A stretch of DNA of 19,253 bases from Verrucomicrobiales bacterium (GCA_003484235.1 DNDP01000465.1:26661-45913), one strand, 5' to 3'. Numbered from the stretch's first letter, positions 7,341 through 14,878 are shown. A program made the numbers and translations. Notes: a model not told the origin generated them from the letters alone.

Positions 7341-8492
7341 TCAAAGGCCTGCGTTGACGGTGACCCCGGTGCCTATGGTGCGCTGCGTCTGCACGTTGTT
7401 CACGAGGTTGCCCGTTGAAATCACCGTCAGGGCGGTGCCGCTGCCTTTCTGATAGTACAGTCCGGTGCCCCGGGTCGTTCCCGCCCCACGAATGGCATTG
7501 CCCGTGACGGTCACGAAGCCTGAGGAATAGTTCACGTTGGGGATGCCGATGTAGCGGTAGGTGGAGCCGGTCTGCGACTCGCCCCCGAAATTGAAGACCC
7601 GGTTGCCGTTGATCGTGGAGGCGATCTCCCCCTGCGCCGTGGCGTAGATCCCGTACCAGGTGCCGGCCGTGGTGGTTTCGCCGAATCCTTCGATGTAGTT
7701 GTCACTGATCGACGTGCCGAAGACGCGGTCCGCCCAGATGGCGTGGTTGGGCACGCCATAGATGTGGTTGCGCTCGACGATCCAGCCGGCCGAGTTCTCG
7801 AGCCGGATGCCGTCGAGGCCCGAACCGGCAATCCAGTTGTCGGTCAGCGTCCAGTCGGTGATCGAGTTGCCGGTGTCCTTCACGTAGATGCCGTGGCCGC
7901 CGCAGTAGTCGACAAAATTGCCGACGATGCGCCCGTTCACCTGGGTGTTCGAGAGCGGCGTGCTGTTGGCGCTCGGATTCGACAGCAGGATTCCATGCCC
8001 ATCCATGGAGGTGATGGAGACGTCCTCGATCGAACTCAGCCAGGAACGCATGATGATGCCCACGGTCGCGGCGGTGTTGTTGTCACGGTTGCCGTCGATC
8101 GTCAAATGGCGCACCGAGATCGGGTTGCCGGTCCAGGCCGAGTTGTCGAGGTAGGAGTCGGACGCGAGGATGGTCGCGAGATTCGCGCTGTTGCCCTGTT
8201 TCAACACCGTGTCCCGGCCGTTTCCACGGTAGGAGCGCTTGCCCTTGAGCTTGATCGTGGCGGTGATGAGGGCCGGGCCGTCAATGACTATCTCGTCCCC
8301 GTCGGAGCTTCCGTTGATGGCGTTGTTGATCAGGGTGGCGTCGCCGGAGTTGTTGTTGCAGACGACGGTGACGGTGCCGGCCTGCAGCGCGTGATGTCCG
8401 AGGCACGCGGCCAGGCAAAGGATCGCGGCCGCACTCCGGTGAAAGGCGCCGGGACCGGGAACAAGTCGGTGGGGGAGCGGGGATTTTCTCAT
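7341..8492 (-). CDS. Secreted right-handed beta-helix protein (pectate-lyase-like fold)
   Basis: This 383-residue protein has a basic N-terminus and a hydrophobic export segment (about 20-33, SAAAILCLAACLG), with likely cleavage near LQA-GT. The rest consists of short parallel-beta-helix rungs. Examples are ISVRHLTIDGNRD (135-147), SIEDVSITSMDGHGILL (164-180), GHGIYVKDTGN, SGLDGIRLENSAGWIVERNH (234-253) and TSISDNYIEGF. The recurring pattern of N or D followed by x-I-x-G-N/G is that of the PF13229-type fold shared by polysaccharide lyases, epimerases and adhesins. No recognisable lyase active-site motif was seen, so enzymatic activity is uncertain. It has no C-terminal sorting signal (no PEP-CTERM-like end). 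It lies 214 nt downstream of the response regulator gene on the same strand and could be under its control, but this is inference. Confidence 0.85.
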   Translation of the reverse strand: MRKSPLPHRLVPGPGAFHRSAAAILCLAACLGHHALQAGTVTVVCNNNSGDATLINNAINGSSDGDEIVIDGPALITATIKLKGKRSYRGNGRDTVLKQGNSANLATILASDSYLDNSAWTGNPISVRHLTIDGNRDNNTAATVGIIMRSWLSSIEDVSITSMDGHGILLSNPSANSTPLSNTQVNGRIVGNFVDYCGGHGIYVKDTGNSITDWTLTDNWIAGSGLDGIRLENSAGWIVERNHIYGVPNHAIWADRVFGTSISDNYIEGFGETTTAGTWYGIYATAQGEIASTINGNRVFNFGGESQTGSTYRYIGIPNVNYSSGFVTVTGNAIRGAGTTRGTGLYYQKGSGTALTVISTGNLVNNVQTQRTIGTGVTVNAGL

Positions 8493-8706
8493 GGTGGTTG
8501 GTTGGTTGGTGAGGAGCGGTGTTGCTTTGGCCGAAATGTTCTCCGGTCAGCGAGGAGCGTGGCCGGCGCATTTCAGGTGTTTGAGCACGTTAGACAGTCC
8601 CCTCTGGATTGTCATCGCCGCGAAAGCAGGATTGCCAGCCCCTACCTTTGGAGGGGGCGGGCACCTTGCCGTTCTGGCTGGCGCTTGGCTTGCCAGGTCG
8701 CGGGTG
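8493..8706. other. Intergenic gap between response regulator and beta-helix genes
   Basis: This 214-nt gap holds no gene I can support. Near its right part GCCCC (8638-8642) can pair with GGGGC (8654-8658) over an 11-nt loop, downstream of the response regulator stop, without a strong T-run. The neighbouring CGCCGCGAAAGCAGGATTG resembles dispersed REP-like sequences of GC-rich genomes, but a single copy cannot prove this. No clear promoter was seen for the beta-helix gene. Confidence 0.4.
8496..8510 (-). repeat. AACC tandem repeat in the leader of the beta-helix gene
   Basis: Minus-strand ACCAACCAACCAACC occupies positions 4-18 before the ATG at 8492, where a Shine-Dalgarno would normally lie. 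It resembles the shorter deoC leader element. Confidence 0.5.
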
Positions 8707-9333
8707 TCAGTCCAGCTGCACCAGACCCCGCTGGATGGCGGTCGTGGTCGCCTGCGTGCGATCTGCGGCGCCCAGCTTCGTCAGGATGTTGCTCACGTGG
8801 TCCTTCACCGTGGTTTCCGCAATCGACAGGACGTTGGCGATCTCCTTGTTGGAGTGGCCCTTGGCGAGCAGTTGAAGCACGGAGCCTTCCCTCGGGCTCA
8901 GTTCGGGCGTCCGCATCCGTTCCATCAGCCGGGCGGCAATCGCCGGAGGGAGGTAGTCGCCGCCCTCGTGGACGATCCGGATCGCATTCAGGAGCTCTTC
9001 CAGGACGACGTCTTTGGGAAGAAACGCGCGTGCTCCGGCCTGCACCGCGCGGAAGATCTGCTCCTGAAGATCGTAGCTGGAAAGGGCCAGCACCTTCACG
9101 TCAGGATAACGCTCCGCCAGCCGGGTGATGGTCTCGTCACCGCTCAGTCCGGGCATTCGCAGATCCATGATGACCACGTCCGGATGGTGCTTCTCGTAAA
9201 GCTCGATGGCCTGCTGGCCGGTGCTGGCCTCGGCCACGACGGTCAGGTCGGCCTCCAGGTTGAGGAGATTGACCAGTCCCACCCGCATCAGCGAATGGTC
9301 ATCGACGATCAGTATCCGGATTCGTTTCTTCAT
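8707..9333 (-). CDS. NarL/FixJ-family response regulator
   Basis: This is a cytoplasmic DNA-binding regulator of 208 residues. The receiver domain (5-120) has the acidic pair Asp11/Asp12 (IVDDHS), the phospho-acceptor Asp57 (VVIMDLRMPG), Ser85/Ser86 in the Thr/Ser position and Lys107 (FLPKD). A LuxR/GerE helix-turn-helix follows (about 144-205): LSPREGSVLQLLAKGHSNKE, then TVKDHVSNILTKLGAADRTQ, with the classic V-x-x-H-x-x-N-I-x-x-K-L pattern. ATG 9333 was chosen because it directly opens the receiver fold; it overlaps the 3' end of the sensor kinase gene by 35 nt, so translation is probably coupled. The partner is the upstream HisKA_3-type kinase. Targets are unknown; the downstream beta-helix gene is a candidate. 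Confidence 0.95.
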   Translation of the reverse strand: MKKRIRILIVDDHSLMRVGLVNLLNLEADLTVVAEASTGQQAIELYEKHHPDVVIMDLRMPGLSGDETITRLAERYPDVKVLALSSYDLQEQIFRAVQAGARAFLPKDVVLEELLNAIRIVHEGGDYLPPAIAARLMERMRTPELSPREGSVLQLLAKGHSNKEIANVLSIAETTVKDHVSNILTKLGAADRTQATTTAIQRGLVQLD

Positions 9334-11458
9334 GTTCTGCTGCGATGTGTTTCGGGGCCGACAGTCTGGCAAGGGGAACCGAGACGGCAATCCTCGTTCC
9401 GGCTCCGGGTGCACTGATCACTTCCAGGTCACCGCCGATTCGCTCCGCACGCTCCTTCATGCCGAGCAGACCGAAGTGACCCTGCCGCGGGCCCGTCGCC
9501 GACGGCAGCTCAAAGCCCTGACCGTCATCACGAATATCCAGCCGCAAGGCCTCGCTTCCGTATTCCAAAGCCAGGTGGATGCCGGTTCCGCCGGAATGCT
9601 TCACCGCGTTGGCGACCGCCTCCTGGCCGATCCGGAGCAGGTGATTCTCGACGCTTCCGGGGAGGGGATGCGGTTTGCCGGTGACCGTGACGGAAGCGGT
9701 CAGCGGCGAGCCGGAGCAAACGTACTGGGCAACGGCCTTCAACGCGGCGTCGAGCTCTCCGCTTTCCAGTGCGCGGGCCCGCAGATCCCAGACGGAACTG
9801 CGGGCCTCCGCCTTGGTGTGCCTTAGCATGTTTTCGGCAAACTGCAGGAGTTGTCCGACGGTTTCCGGCGCCTGCGCCAACCGCACCCGGGCGGCGTGAA
9901 CCTGCAGCGTGACCGCTGCGAGCTGCTGCTCGATCGTGTCATGAAACTCCCGGGCGATCCGCGTGCGCTCTTCCAGAACGGCTTCGCGCTCCACCTTGCG
10001 CTGAATTTCCGCGGTTTGGATCCGCACCTGGCGGCGCAGCGTCAGCACCCACGCAAAGGCCGCCAGGGAAACGGCCACCATGATTCCCAGGGCCGCCGCC
10101 ACCCGGGGAAGGGTCCACCACGAGGGTTGTGACACGACCAGCACGTCATTGGCAGTGCGCAGAAGCAGGCGAAATGACTGCGGTGCCCGGTCATCACCCG
10201 CCTGGATGACGCAGATTCCCTCGAGGCGGAGCCGGCTGCCGGTCCGGATCGAAGGCGGATCAGCCCCCCGCATGGGCAGGTGCGCCCGAAAAATCGAGCT
10301 TCCTGCTTGCAGGACGAGGATCCATTCGGAGGGTGACCGGGTTTCATTGAGCAGCATCGCCTCCAGCTGAACCAGCTCCGCGTCGAATTCGCCGTCACGT
10401 GCCTGGTCGGCCGTGATCCTGATTGGCTGAGGCGGGGGCGCCGTGCCGGTTTTGATGAAGGTCGCATCCTCCAATACGGGATTGTACTCGCCGAACGCCG
10501 GAAACCCGAGCGCCTCCACGACATCTCCGGGACGCACCGGCGTGGACTGCGGGCTCTTGATCCACAGGCCCTGGGTCTGATCGCGGATGAAGAGGAACTG
10601 GCCGGCAGACTGCAGGGTCACCACGCCGCTCACTTTCACGCGGTGGCCGTGCGGGAGCTCCGGATCGAACTGGAGCAGGCTGTTGATGGTGCGGGCCGGC
10701 AAGTCAAACGTGGCGGGATTCGGTGGCGGGAGGAGCGTCACCTGTTCCAGACTGGGAGCGCGCATTCGCACCGTCAGGAGCTGGCGCTTGCGGTTGAAGA
10801 CGGGGAAGCAGATCCCGGTGACGGTCGCTTCGGAATCAACCATGCCCGCGGGGTCGAACGAAGCCACGTTTGGAACCCGCACCGTCAGCCGGTGCCCGCC
10901 CGTGGCCAGCTCGAAGGATAGCTGCGAGAAATTGGGCAACTGATCGATGACCGCGGTCCGGACGATCCCTCGGACCCGCACCCACTGACCGTCTTCCGCG
11001 CCGGTGGCCAGCTGGTCGAACGTCCGGTCACGCGGAACCGGAAAAGTTCCCTCGCCCAGGGTTCTGATCGCCGAGGCAACCACCATGGGTGCAAAATCGC
11101 CGGGACTGGTGACACCCGTGATTTCCACTCTTTGCCCCGGCCGCAACGACCGGGTCAGGTTGGTGGTTCCGCCCACGTAGATCGCGGCCGTGTCGTCCTG
11201 CATCGTCAGTTCGAAACCGGCATGCTCGTTGAAGTGCAGGATTACTCCCTGAAGCACGACTGGACGCCCCTCCTGCGCCTCCTCGGCGGAAAGGTGACGG
11301 ACGGCCTGGGCCGAGGTGATCGGCGCCCGTTCAGTTTCGACTGCCAGAGCTGTGAGGCAGAAGACCAGCACGCCGATGGTGGTCATGGGCCACGAAAGTC
11401 TGTTGGGCAACGGGTGCCATCGGCCAGCCAGGCCGGGGTGGAAAGCGGTTGATTCCAT
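9299..11458 (-). CDS. HisKA_3-type sensor histidine kinase with four extracytoplasmic OB-like repeats
   Basis: The sensor partner of the NarL-type regulator, about 719 residues from ATG 11458 (ATG 11491 and ATG 11386 are alternatives; none has a Shine-Dalgarno). After an N-terminal hydrophobic segment (TTIGVLVFCLTALAV), about 390 exported residues form four similar beta-rich units at roughly 49-139, 139-240, 254-340 and 345-440. Each has a G-x-x-V-x-x-x-G-x-V strand pair and a later 'G-x-x-V/L-x-x-x-G' strand, as in OB-fold proteins. One membrane helix follows (about 451-475), then a linker coil. The dimerisation box EERTRIAREFHDTIEQQLAA has the phospho-accepting His506. The ATPase domain has N-box NAVKHS (Asn617), G1 DDGQGF (Asp644) and GLLGMKERAERIGG. 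The kinase half is complete. The ligand is unknown; OB-like units could bind oligosaccharide or nucleic acid. Confidence 0.92.
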   Translation of the reverse strand: MESTAFHPGLAGRWHPLPNRLSWPMTTIGVLVFCLTALAVETERAPITSAQAVRHLSAEEAQEGRPVVLQGVILHFNEHAGFELTMQDDTAAIYVGGTTNLTRSLRPGQRVEITGVTSPGDFAPMVVASAIRTLGEGTFPVPRDRTFDQLATGAEDGQWVRVRGIVRTAVIDQLPNFSQLSFELATGGHRLTVRVPNVASFDPAGMVDSEATVTGICFPVFNRKRQLLTVRMRAPSLEQVTLLPPPNPATFDLPARTINSLLQFDPELPHGHRVKVSGVVTLQSAGQFLFIRDQTQGLWIKSPQSTPVRPGDVVEALGFPAFGEYNPVLEDATFIKTGTAPPPQPIRITADQARDGEFDAELVQLEAMLLNETRSPSEWILVLQAGSSIFRAHLPMRGADPPSIRTGSRLRLEGICVIQAGDDRAPQSFRLLLRTANDVLVVSQPSWWTLPRVAAALGIMVAVSLAAFAWVLTLRRQVRIQTAEIQRKVEREAVLEERTRIAREFHDTIEQQLAAVTLQVHAARVRLAQAPETVGQLLQFAENMLRHTKAEARSSVWDLRARALESGELDAALKAVAQYVCSGSPLTASVTVTGKPHPLPGSVENHLLRIGQEAVANAVKHSGGTGIHLALEYGSEALRLDIRDDGQGFELPSATGPRQGHFGLLGMKERAERIGGDLEVISAPGAGTRIAVSVPLARLSAPKHIAAEHEETNPDTDRR

Positions 11459-11524
11459 GTCACACAACCATGGTCGTCGCGAGACTGCCATTCAGCGGCC
11501 GGCTCTGACGAGCTGCATCGAATG

Positions 11525-11558
11525 CCCTCGGGGTCTTCGCCCCGAAGACTCGCGAGGG
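11525..11558. other. Strong hairpin upstream of the sensor kinase gene
   Basis: CCCTCG (11525-11530) pairs with CGAGGG (11553-11558), and GTCTTCG (11533-11539) with CGAAGAC (11543-11549) across a CCC loop; GG and TCG form a small internal loop. It lies in the roughly 230-nt gap between the DUF883 gene stop and the kinase start. It has no T-run, so it could be a weak terminator for the upstream gene, a leader structure or a protein-binding site. No promoter was recognised in this gap. Confidence 0.45.
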
Positions 11559-11692
11559 CTGGCTGAACCGGACTTGGCAGCCTTCCCGGGATTCCTGGAA
11601 TTCCCGCAATCTGGGCACGGGCAGGGGCTGCAAAGCGCAGCGCGCACCTGAAAGGGGGCTGGTCGATCTCGGCCTGGACCGCCCGTTCCGGC

Positions 11693-12001
11693 CTATCTGC
11701 GGCTGAGCAGCAGGCCCAGAATCAGCCCGCCGATGAGGGCGATGCCGAGCGATTCGTAGGGGTGTTTGCTGACGACCTCGGCCGTGTGCTCCGCCGTCCT
11801 CCGCGCCTGGGCCTCCAGTTTCCGGCGGGCCAGGTGCATCTTTTCGAGGGCCACGTCCAACTCCTCGCGCGATTTCGCGCCCCAGCGCTGCCGGGCCTCC
11901 TTCAATACCCCTTCCACGTCCTGGATCAGCACGCGGACATCCTGGATCACCTTGCGGGGGCTCCCGTTTTCCGGCTGGGCGAAATCGAAGTGGGTTTCCA
12001 T
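11693..12001 (-). CDS. DUF883 (ElaB/YqjD/YgaM-like) membrane-anchor protein
   Basis: This 102-residue protein has an N-terminal charged, mostly helical region (about 17-78, with VLIQDVEGVLKEARQRWGAK and LEKMHLARRKLEAQARR) and a C-terminal anchor. The anchor is introduced by the family signature KHPYESLGIALIGGLILGLL and ends in SRR. In enterobacteria such tail-anchored proteins bind ribosomes at the inner membrane in stationary phase; whether that holds here is unknown. ATG 12001 was preferred over the longer frame from 12061 because family members start this way and the extra residues look non-coding. It lies 69 nt downstream of mdh on the same strand and may share its transcript. Confidence 0.88.
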   Translation of the reverse strand: METHFDFAQPENGSPRKVIQDVRVLIQDVEGVLKEARQRWGAKSREELDVALEKMHLARRKLEAQARRTAEHTAEVVSKHPYESLGIALIGGLILGLLLSRR

Positions 12002-12070
12002 GTTCGTTACTGGTCGGTCAGTGGCCGAAGGGTGCCACGACCGTCGCCGCGACGCAAACACACGCTTTCA

Positions 12071-13060
12071 TCATTTCGGCAAAAGGTCCGCCACCAGTGC
12101 CTTTTCCTCCTTCAGCTCGGCGAGCGAAGCGTCGATCTTGGCGCGGCTGAACTCGTTGATGCCGACGCCCTTCACGATCTCCAGCTTGCCGCCGACGTTG
12201 CGGGTCGGGAACGAAGTGATCAGACCGGCCTCGCAGCCGTAACTGCCGTCCGAGCACAGCGCCACGCTGTGCCAGTCGCCCGCCTCGGTCGGCGTGATGA
12301 TCGACTTTACCGTGTCGATGGCGGCATTGGCCGCGCTGGCCGCGCTCGATGCGCCCCGCGCCTTGATGATCGCCGCGCCGCGCTGCTGGACGGTGCTGAT
12401 GAACTCGCCCTGCAGCCACGCTTCGTCGGTGATGACCTCGGGGGCCGCCTTGCCGCCGATCTTGGCGTTGTAGAAATCGGGATACTGCGTCGCCGAGTGG
12501 TTGCCCCAGATGGTCACGTTGGTGACCTGCGAATTGTGGACGCCGGCCTTGGCCGCGAGCTGGGACTTCGCGCGGTTCTCATCCAGGCGGGTCATGGCGA
12601 ACCAGCGGTCGCGGGGGACGTCCTTCGCGTTGTTCATGGCGATCAGGCAGTTCGTGTTGCAGGGGTTGCCGACCACCAGCACGCGGACGTCGGACGCGCC
12701 GTTCTTCTGAATCGCCTGGCCCTGGCCGATGAAGATTTTGCCGTTGATGCCGAGCAGGTCCTTGCGTTCCATGCCCTGCTTGCGCGGCACGGAGCCGACG
12801 AGCAACGCCCAGTTCACGCCCTTGAAACCCTCGTCGAGATTCGCGGTCGGCACCATGCCCTTGAGCAGCGGGAAGGCGCAGTCGTCCAGCTCCATGCAGA
12901 CGCCGTTCAAGGCGGGCAGGGCGGGCTCGATCTCGATCATGTGCAGGATCACCGGCTGGTCGGGACCGAACACGGCGCCGGAAGCGATCCGGAAGAGGAG
13001 GGCATAACCGATCTGGCCGGCGGCGCCGGTGACTGCAACGCGAATGGGTGTCTTGCTCAT
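12071..13060 (-). CDS. mdh: NAD-dependent malate dehydrogenase (type 2, Thermus-like)
   Basis: Mdh interconverts malate and oxaloacetate in the cytoplasmic TCA cycle. The 329-residue length and the motifs fit the MDH type 2 group. The nucleotide-binding loop is TGAAGQIGYA (11-20), and the acidic residue after the second strand (Glu43 in MIEIEP) favours NAD over NADP. Substrate-binding arginines are in VPRKQGMERKDLL (Arg93, Arg99), with Asn132 in GNPCNTN. The catalytic pair is Asp160 (TRLDENRAKSQLA, with Arg163) and His188 (IWGNHSATQYPD). ATG 13060 was chosen because it directly precedes the first Rossmann strand (MSKTPIRVAVTG); the frame continues upstream without homology. No Shine-Dalgarno is present. 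No other TCA-cycle gene is adjacent. Confidence 0.97.
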   Translation of the reverse strand: MSKTPIRVAVTGAAGQIGYALLFRIASGAVFGPDQPVILHMIEIEPALPALNGVCMELDDCAFPLLKGMVPTANLDEGFKGVNWALLVGSVPRKQGMERKDLLGINGKIFIGQGQAIQKNGASDVRVLVVGNPCNTNCLIAMNNAKDVPRDRWFAMTRLDENRAKSQLAAKAGVHNSQVTNVTIWGNHSATQYPDFYNAKIGGKAAPEVITDEAWLQGEFISTVQQRGAAIIKARGASSAASAANAAIDTVKSIITPTEAGDWHSVALCSDGSYGCEAGLITSFPTRNVGGKLEIVKGVGINEFSRAKIDASLAELKEEKALVADLLPK

Positions 13061-13073
13061 AAAATGGGGGCGC

Positions 13074-13103
13074 AGTATGCGGCCGGCCGGCAAGGGGGTG
13101 CAA
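13074..13103 (-). promoter_or_regulatory. Possible promoter of mdh
   Basis: Minus-strand TTGCAC (13098-13103) and CATACT (13074-13079) are spaced 18 nt apart, the best sigma70-like pair in the window. The -10 box ends 13 nt before the mdh ATG, predicting a leader of roughly 6 nt. The remainder of the 159-nt gap 13061-13219 shows no clear terminator for the gene ending at 13220. Confidence 0.4.
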
Positions 13104-13219
13104 GCGGAGTTTGGGCTGGCGACAGAGGCGGGATGAGGAAGTCGACTGCGGAAACAAGCAGATCCAGATCCCCAACACACAACAGAATGCGGGACGCGAA
13201 CCAACAGAGAACTGAAAGC

Positions 13220-14041
13220 TCACCAGTCCGACGACAAGGGCAGTGGGTCGAAATACCACTGATACAACCGGCCGTCTGCGGTGAAATCCAAGTTCAACGA
13301 CCGAAACGGATGGTCGTTGCCCCGTTGTCGCCAGCCGGGTGGCTCGTAAATCAGCGAAAATGGTTCTTCAAGTTTTGCCAGATCGCTTGCTTCGAAGCCG
13401 GTTTCCCGGCGATCTCCCACCAGGACGATGCCGTCGAGCCGGTGGCCGTAGCGGATGATCGTCGTTGGTGGACCGAGTCGTTGAACAACTTGATCCTTGA
13501 AGTCGCTCAAGTTGATGCCGCTCGTGGATTCTTTCAAATTCATCAACCACCGCCATTCTTCCGTCCGTTTGCCCTGCTTGGCGTCCTCATCCATCGTCTG
13601 GCGGGAGACTGTGTTGAAATTGGCGGTGTAATGGGAAGCTGACTTCACCACGTCTCCATTCTGTCCAAGAATCACTGGAAATGGATGAGCCCTCTTCCAC
13701 TCAACCCAGACGGCACGGTCCGTCCATGGATCAGGAATGTGTGAAAGGTCTGGCCCTTGAAAGCACTGAGCCAGGCTATGCCCGCTCGCCTTGGAAGATT
13801 GTCCCCCGATGTGGATGGACTGAACGTCTGTGGAGCCGTTGGTAAGAGCCAACTCATTGGTTGTTCTTGTTGCGTGATGCTCCTCAACAGCGCCAGCGTG
13901 GGCAGCATGTGGTTCAAGCCTCGCCAAACTGGGCTTTGAGGCACTGCTGGACGTGCGTTGAGTTGCTGACCTCCAATACAAAAAGCCCGCAATGATGAAC
14001 AATACCGTGGCCATCGCGGGTACGAGTTTTCGGTAGGACAT
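13220..14041 (-). CDS. Exported protein of unknown function, paralog A of a tandem pair
   Basis: I do not recognise this 273-residue protein. It begins with a basic residue pair and a membrane or signal segment (about 7-24, VPAMATVLFIIAGFLYW), then a low-complexity Ser/Ala/His linker to about residue 90. The conserved part (about 92-273) is shared with the adjacent upstream gene: CFQGPDLSHIPDPWTDRAVW, EWKRAHPF, LGPPTTIIRYG, EPFSLIYEPPGW, and the C-terminal LDFTADGRLYQWYFDPLPLS followed by SDW. The many Trp, Tyr, Pro and Asp residues suggest an extracytoplasmic globular domain. It is the last gene of a tight cluster, 17 nt after paralog B. GC content looks lower by eye than in flanking genes such as mdh, which may mean later acquisition. 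It could be a lineage-specific family; no catalytic motif is visible. Confidence 0.75.
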   Translation of the reverse strand: MSYRKLVPAMATVLFIIAGFLYWRSATQRTSSSASKPSLARLEPHAAHAGAVEEHHATRTTNELALTNGSTDVQSIHIGGQSSKASGHSLAQCFQGPDLSHIPDPWTDRAVWVEWKRAHPFPVILGQNGDVVKSASHYTANFNTVSRQTMDEDAKQGKRTEEWRWLMNLKESTSGINLSDFKDQVVQRLGPPTTIIRYGHRLDGIVLVGDRRETGFEASDLAKLEEPFSLIYEPPGWRQRGNDHPFRSLNLDFTADGRLYQWYFDPLPLSSDW

Positions 14042-14058
14042 GGTGTTTTAGAAATGCC

Positions 14059-14877
14059 TCACCAGTCAGGCGACGACGGCAGGGGCTCGAAATACCACTG
14101 GAAAAGCTTTCTGTCGGCCGTGAAATCGAGCACGAGCGCGCGAAAGGGATAGTCGCCTCGGCCCAAATGTTCCCAACCCTCCGGGTCGTATCGCAGCGAG
14201 AAAGGCCTGTCGGCAATCGATAGCTGATCGGCCGAAAAGCGCTCGGTGGAGTTGTTCTTCATCAACGTGGTTCCTTCCGTCCAGACGGTGTAGCGGACGA
14301 TCCCGGTCGGTTCGCCGAGAAGATCAATCGCCTTGTCTGCGCCCTGCTGCAATTCCAAGGCCGCGCTCCGGCTCTTGAGGTCGTAAAGCCGGGACCATTG
14401 CTCTTCACGTGCTCCATCCCGTAAATCCTGTTCCCGCACGCGGTGCGCCATCTCGTTAAACGTGGTTAAGAACGGGTCGCTTTGAACTCGTTCCAGTTCG
14501 ACCTTTCCAAGGAGTGCAGAGAATGGGTGGTCAGATCTCCATTCAAGCCATTTGGAACGATCCGCCCATGGATCTGGACGTTGGGAATAGTCAGGAACCG
14601 AAAAACATTGAGGCGAATGCTGACCGTGCCATGACGGTGGGCCAGACGGAGCTAATGTCGTTTCACGGCCGACACCCAGTTCCTGCGATGCATATTTCTT
14701 ACGGATGCTGTCGATCGGCGATGAATCAAAGGGGGTGTTCATCGCCTGAGCCACGGAATTGACCTGACGGGTAACGGATTCGTTTCCATTTCGTGCTGAA
14801 TAGGACCGGATCCTGATCCATCCGGCGAAGAGCAACATGAGAACCGCCGCGCTAATGGCAAGTTGGATTCGCTTCAT
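14059..14877 (-). CDS. Exported protein of unknown function, paralog B of a tandem pair
   Basis: I do not recognise this 272-residue protein. It has an N-terminal signal or anchor segment (about 4-21, IQLAISAAVLMLLFAGWI), a variable linker to about residue 88, and a conserved region shared with the next gene. Examples are CFSVPDYSQRPDPWADRSKW, EWRSDHPFSALLG, LLGEPTGIVRY, RPFSLRYDPEGWEHLG, and the end ALVLDFTADRKLFQWYFEPL then PSSPDW. The ordered match over about 180 residues shows a tandem duplication; divergence is considerable, so it is not recent. Its ATG begins 1 nt after the stop codon of the FAD oxidoreductase gene (TAAGATG), so translation is very likely coupled to that gene. Base composition looks less GC-rich than its upstream partner's. 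Function is unknown. Confidence 0.77.
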   Translation of the reverse strand: MKRIQLAISAAVLMLLFAGWIRIRSYSARNGNESVTRQVNSVAQAMNTPFDSSPIDSIRKKYASQELGVGRETTLAPSGPPSWHGQHSPQCFSVPDYSQRPDPWADRSKWLEWRSDHPFSALLGKVELERVQSDPFLTTFNEMAHRVREQDLRDGAREEQWSRLYDLKSRSAALELQQGADKAIDLLGEPTGIVRYTVWTEGTTLMKNNSTERFSADQLSIADRPFSLRYDPEGWEHLGRGDYPFRALVLDFTADRKLFQWYFEPLPSSPDW

Positions 14878-14878
14878 C

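Noticed and set aside
8496..8510. AACC repeat as a CRISPR or microsatellite array
   Set aside because: There are only three to four 4-nt units and no spacers; it is recorded as a leader element instead.
11762..13642. Plus-strand open frame of 626 codons
   Set aside because: It spans mdh, the DUF883 gene and part of paralog A in antisense. The real genes have intact catalytic and family motifs.
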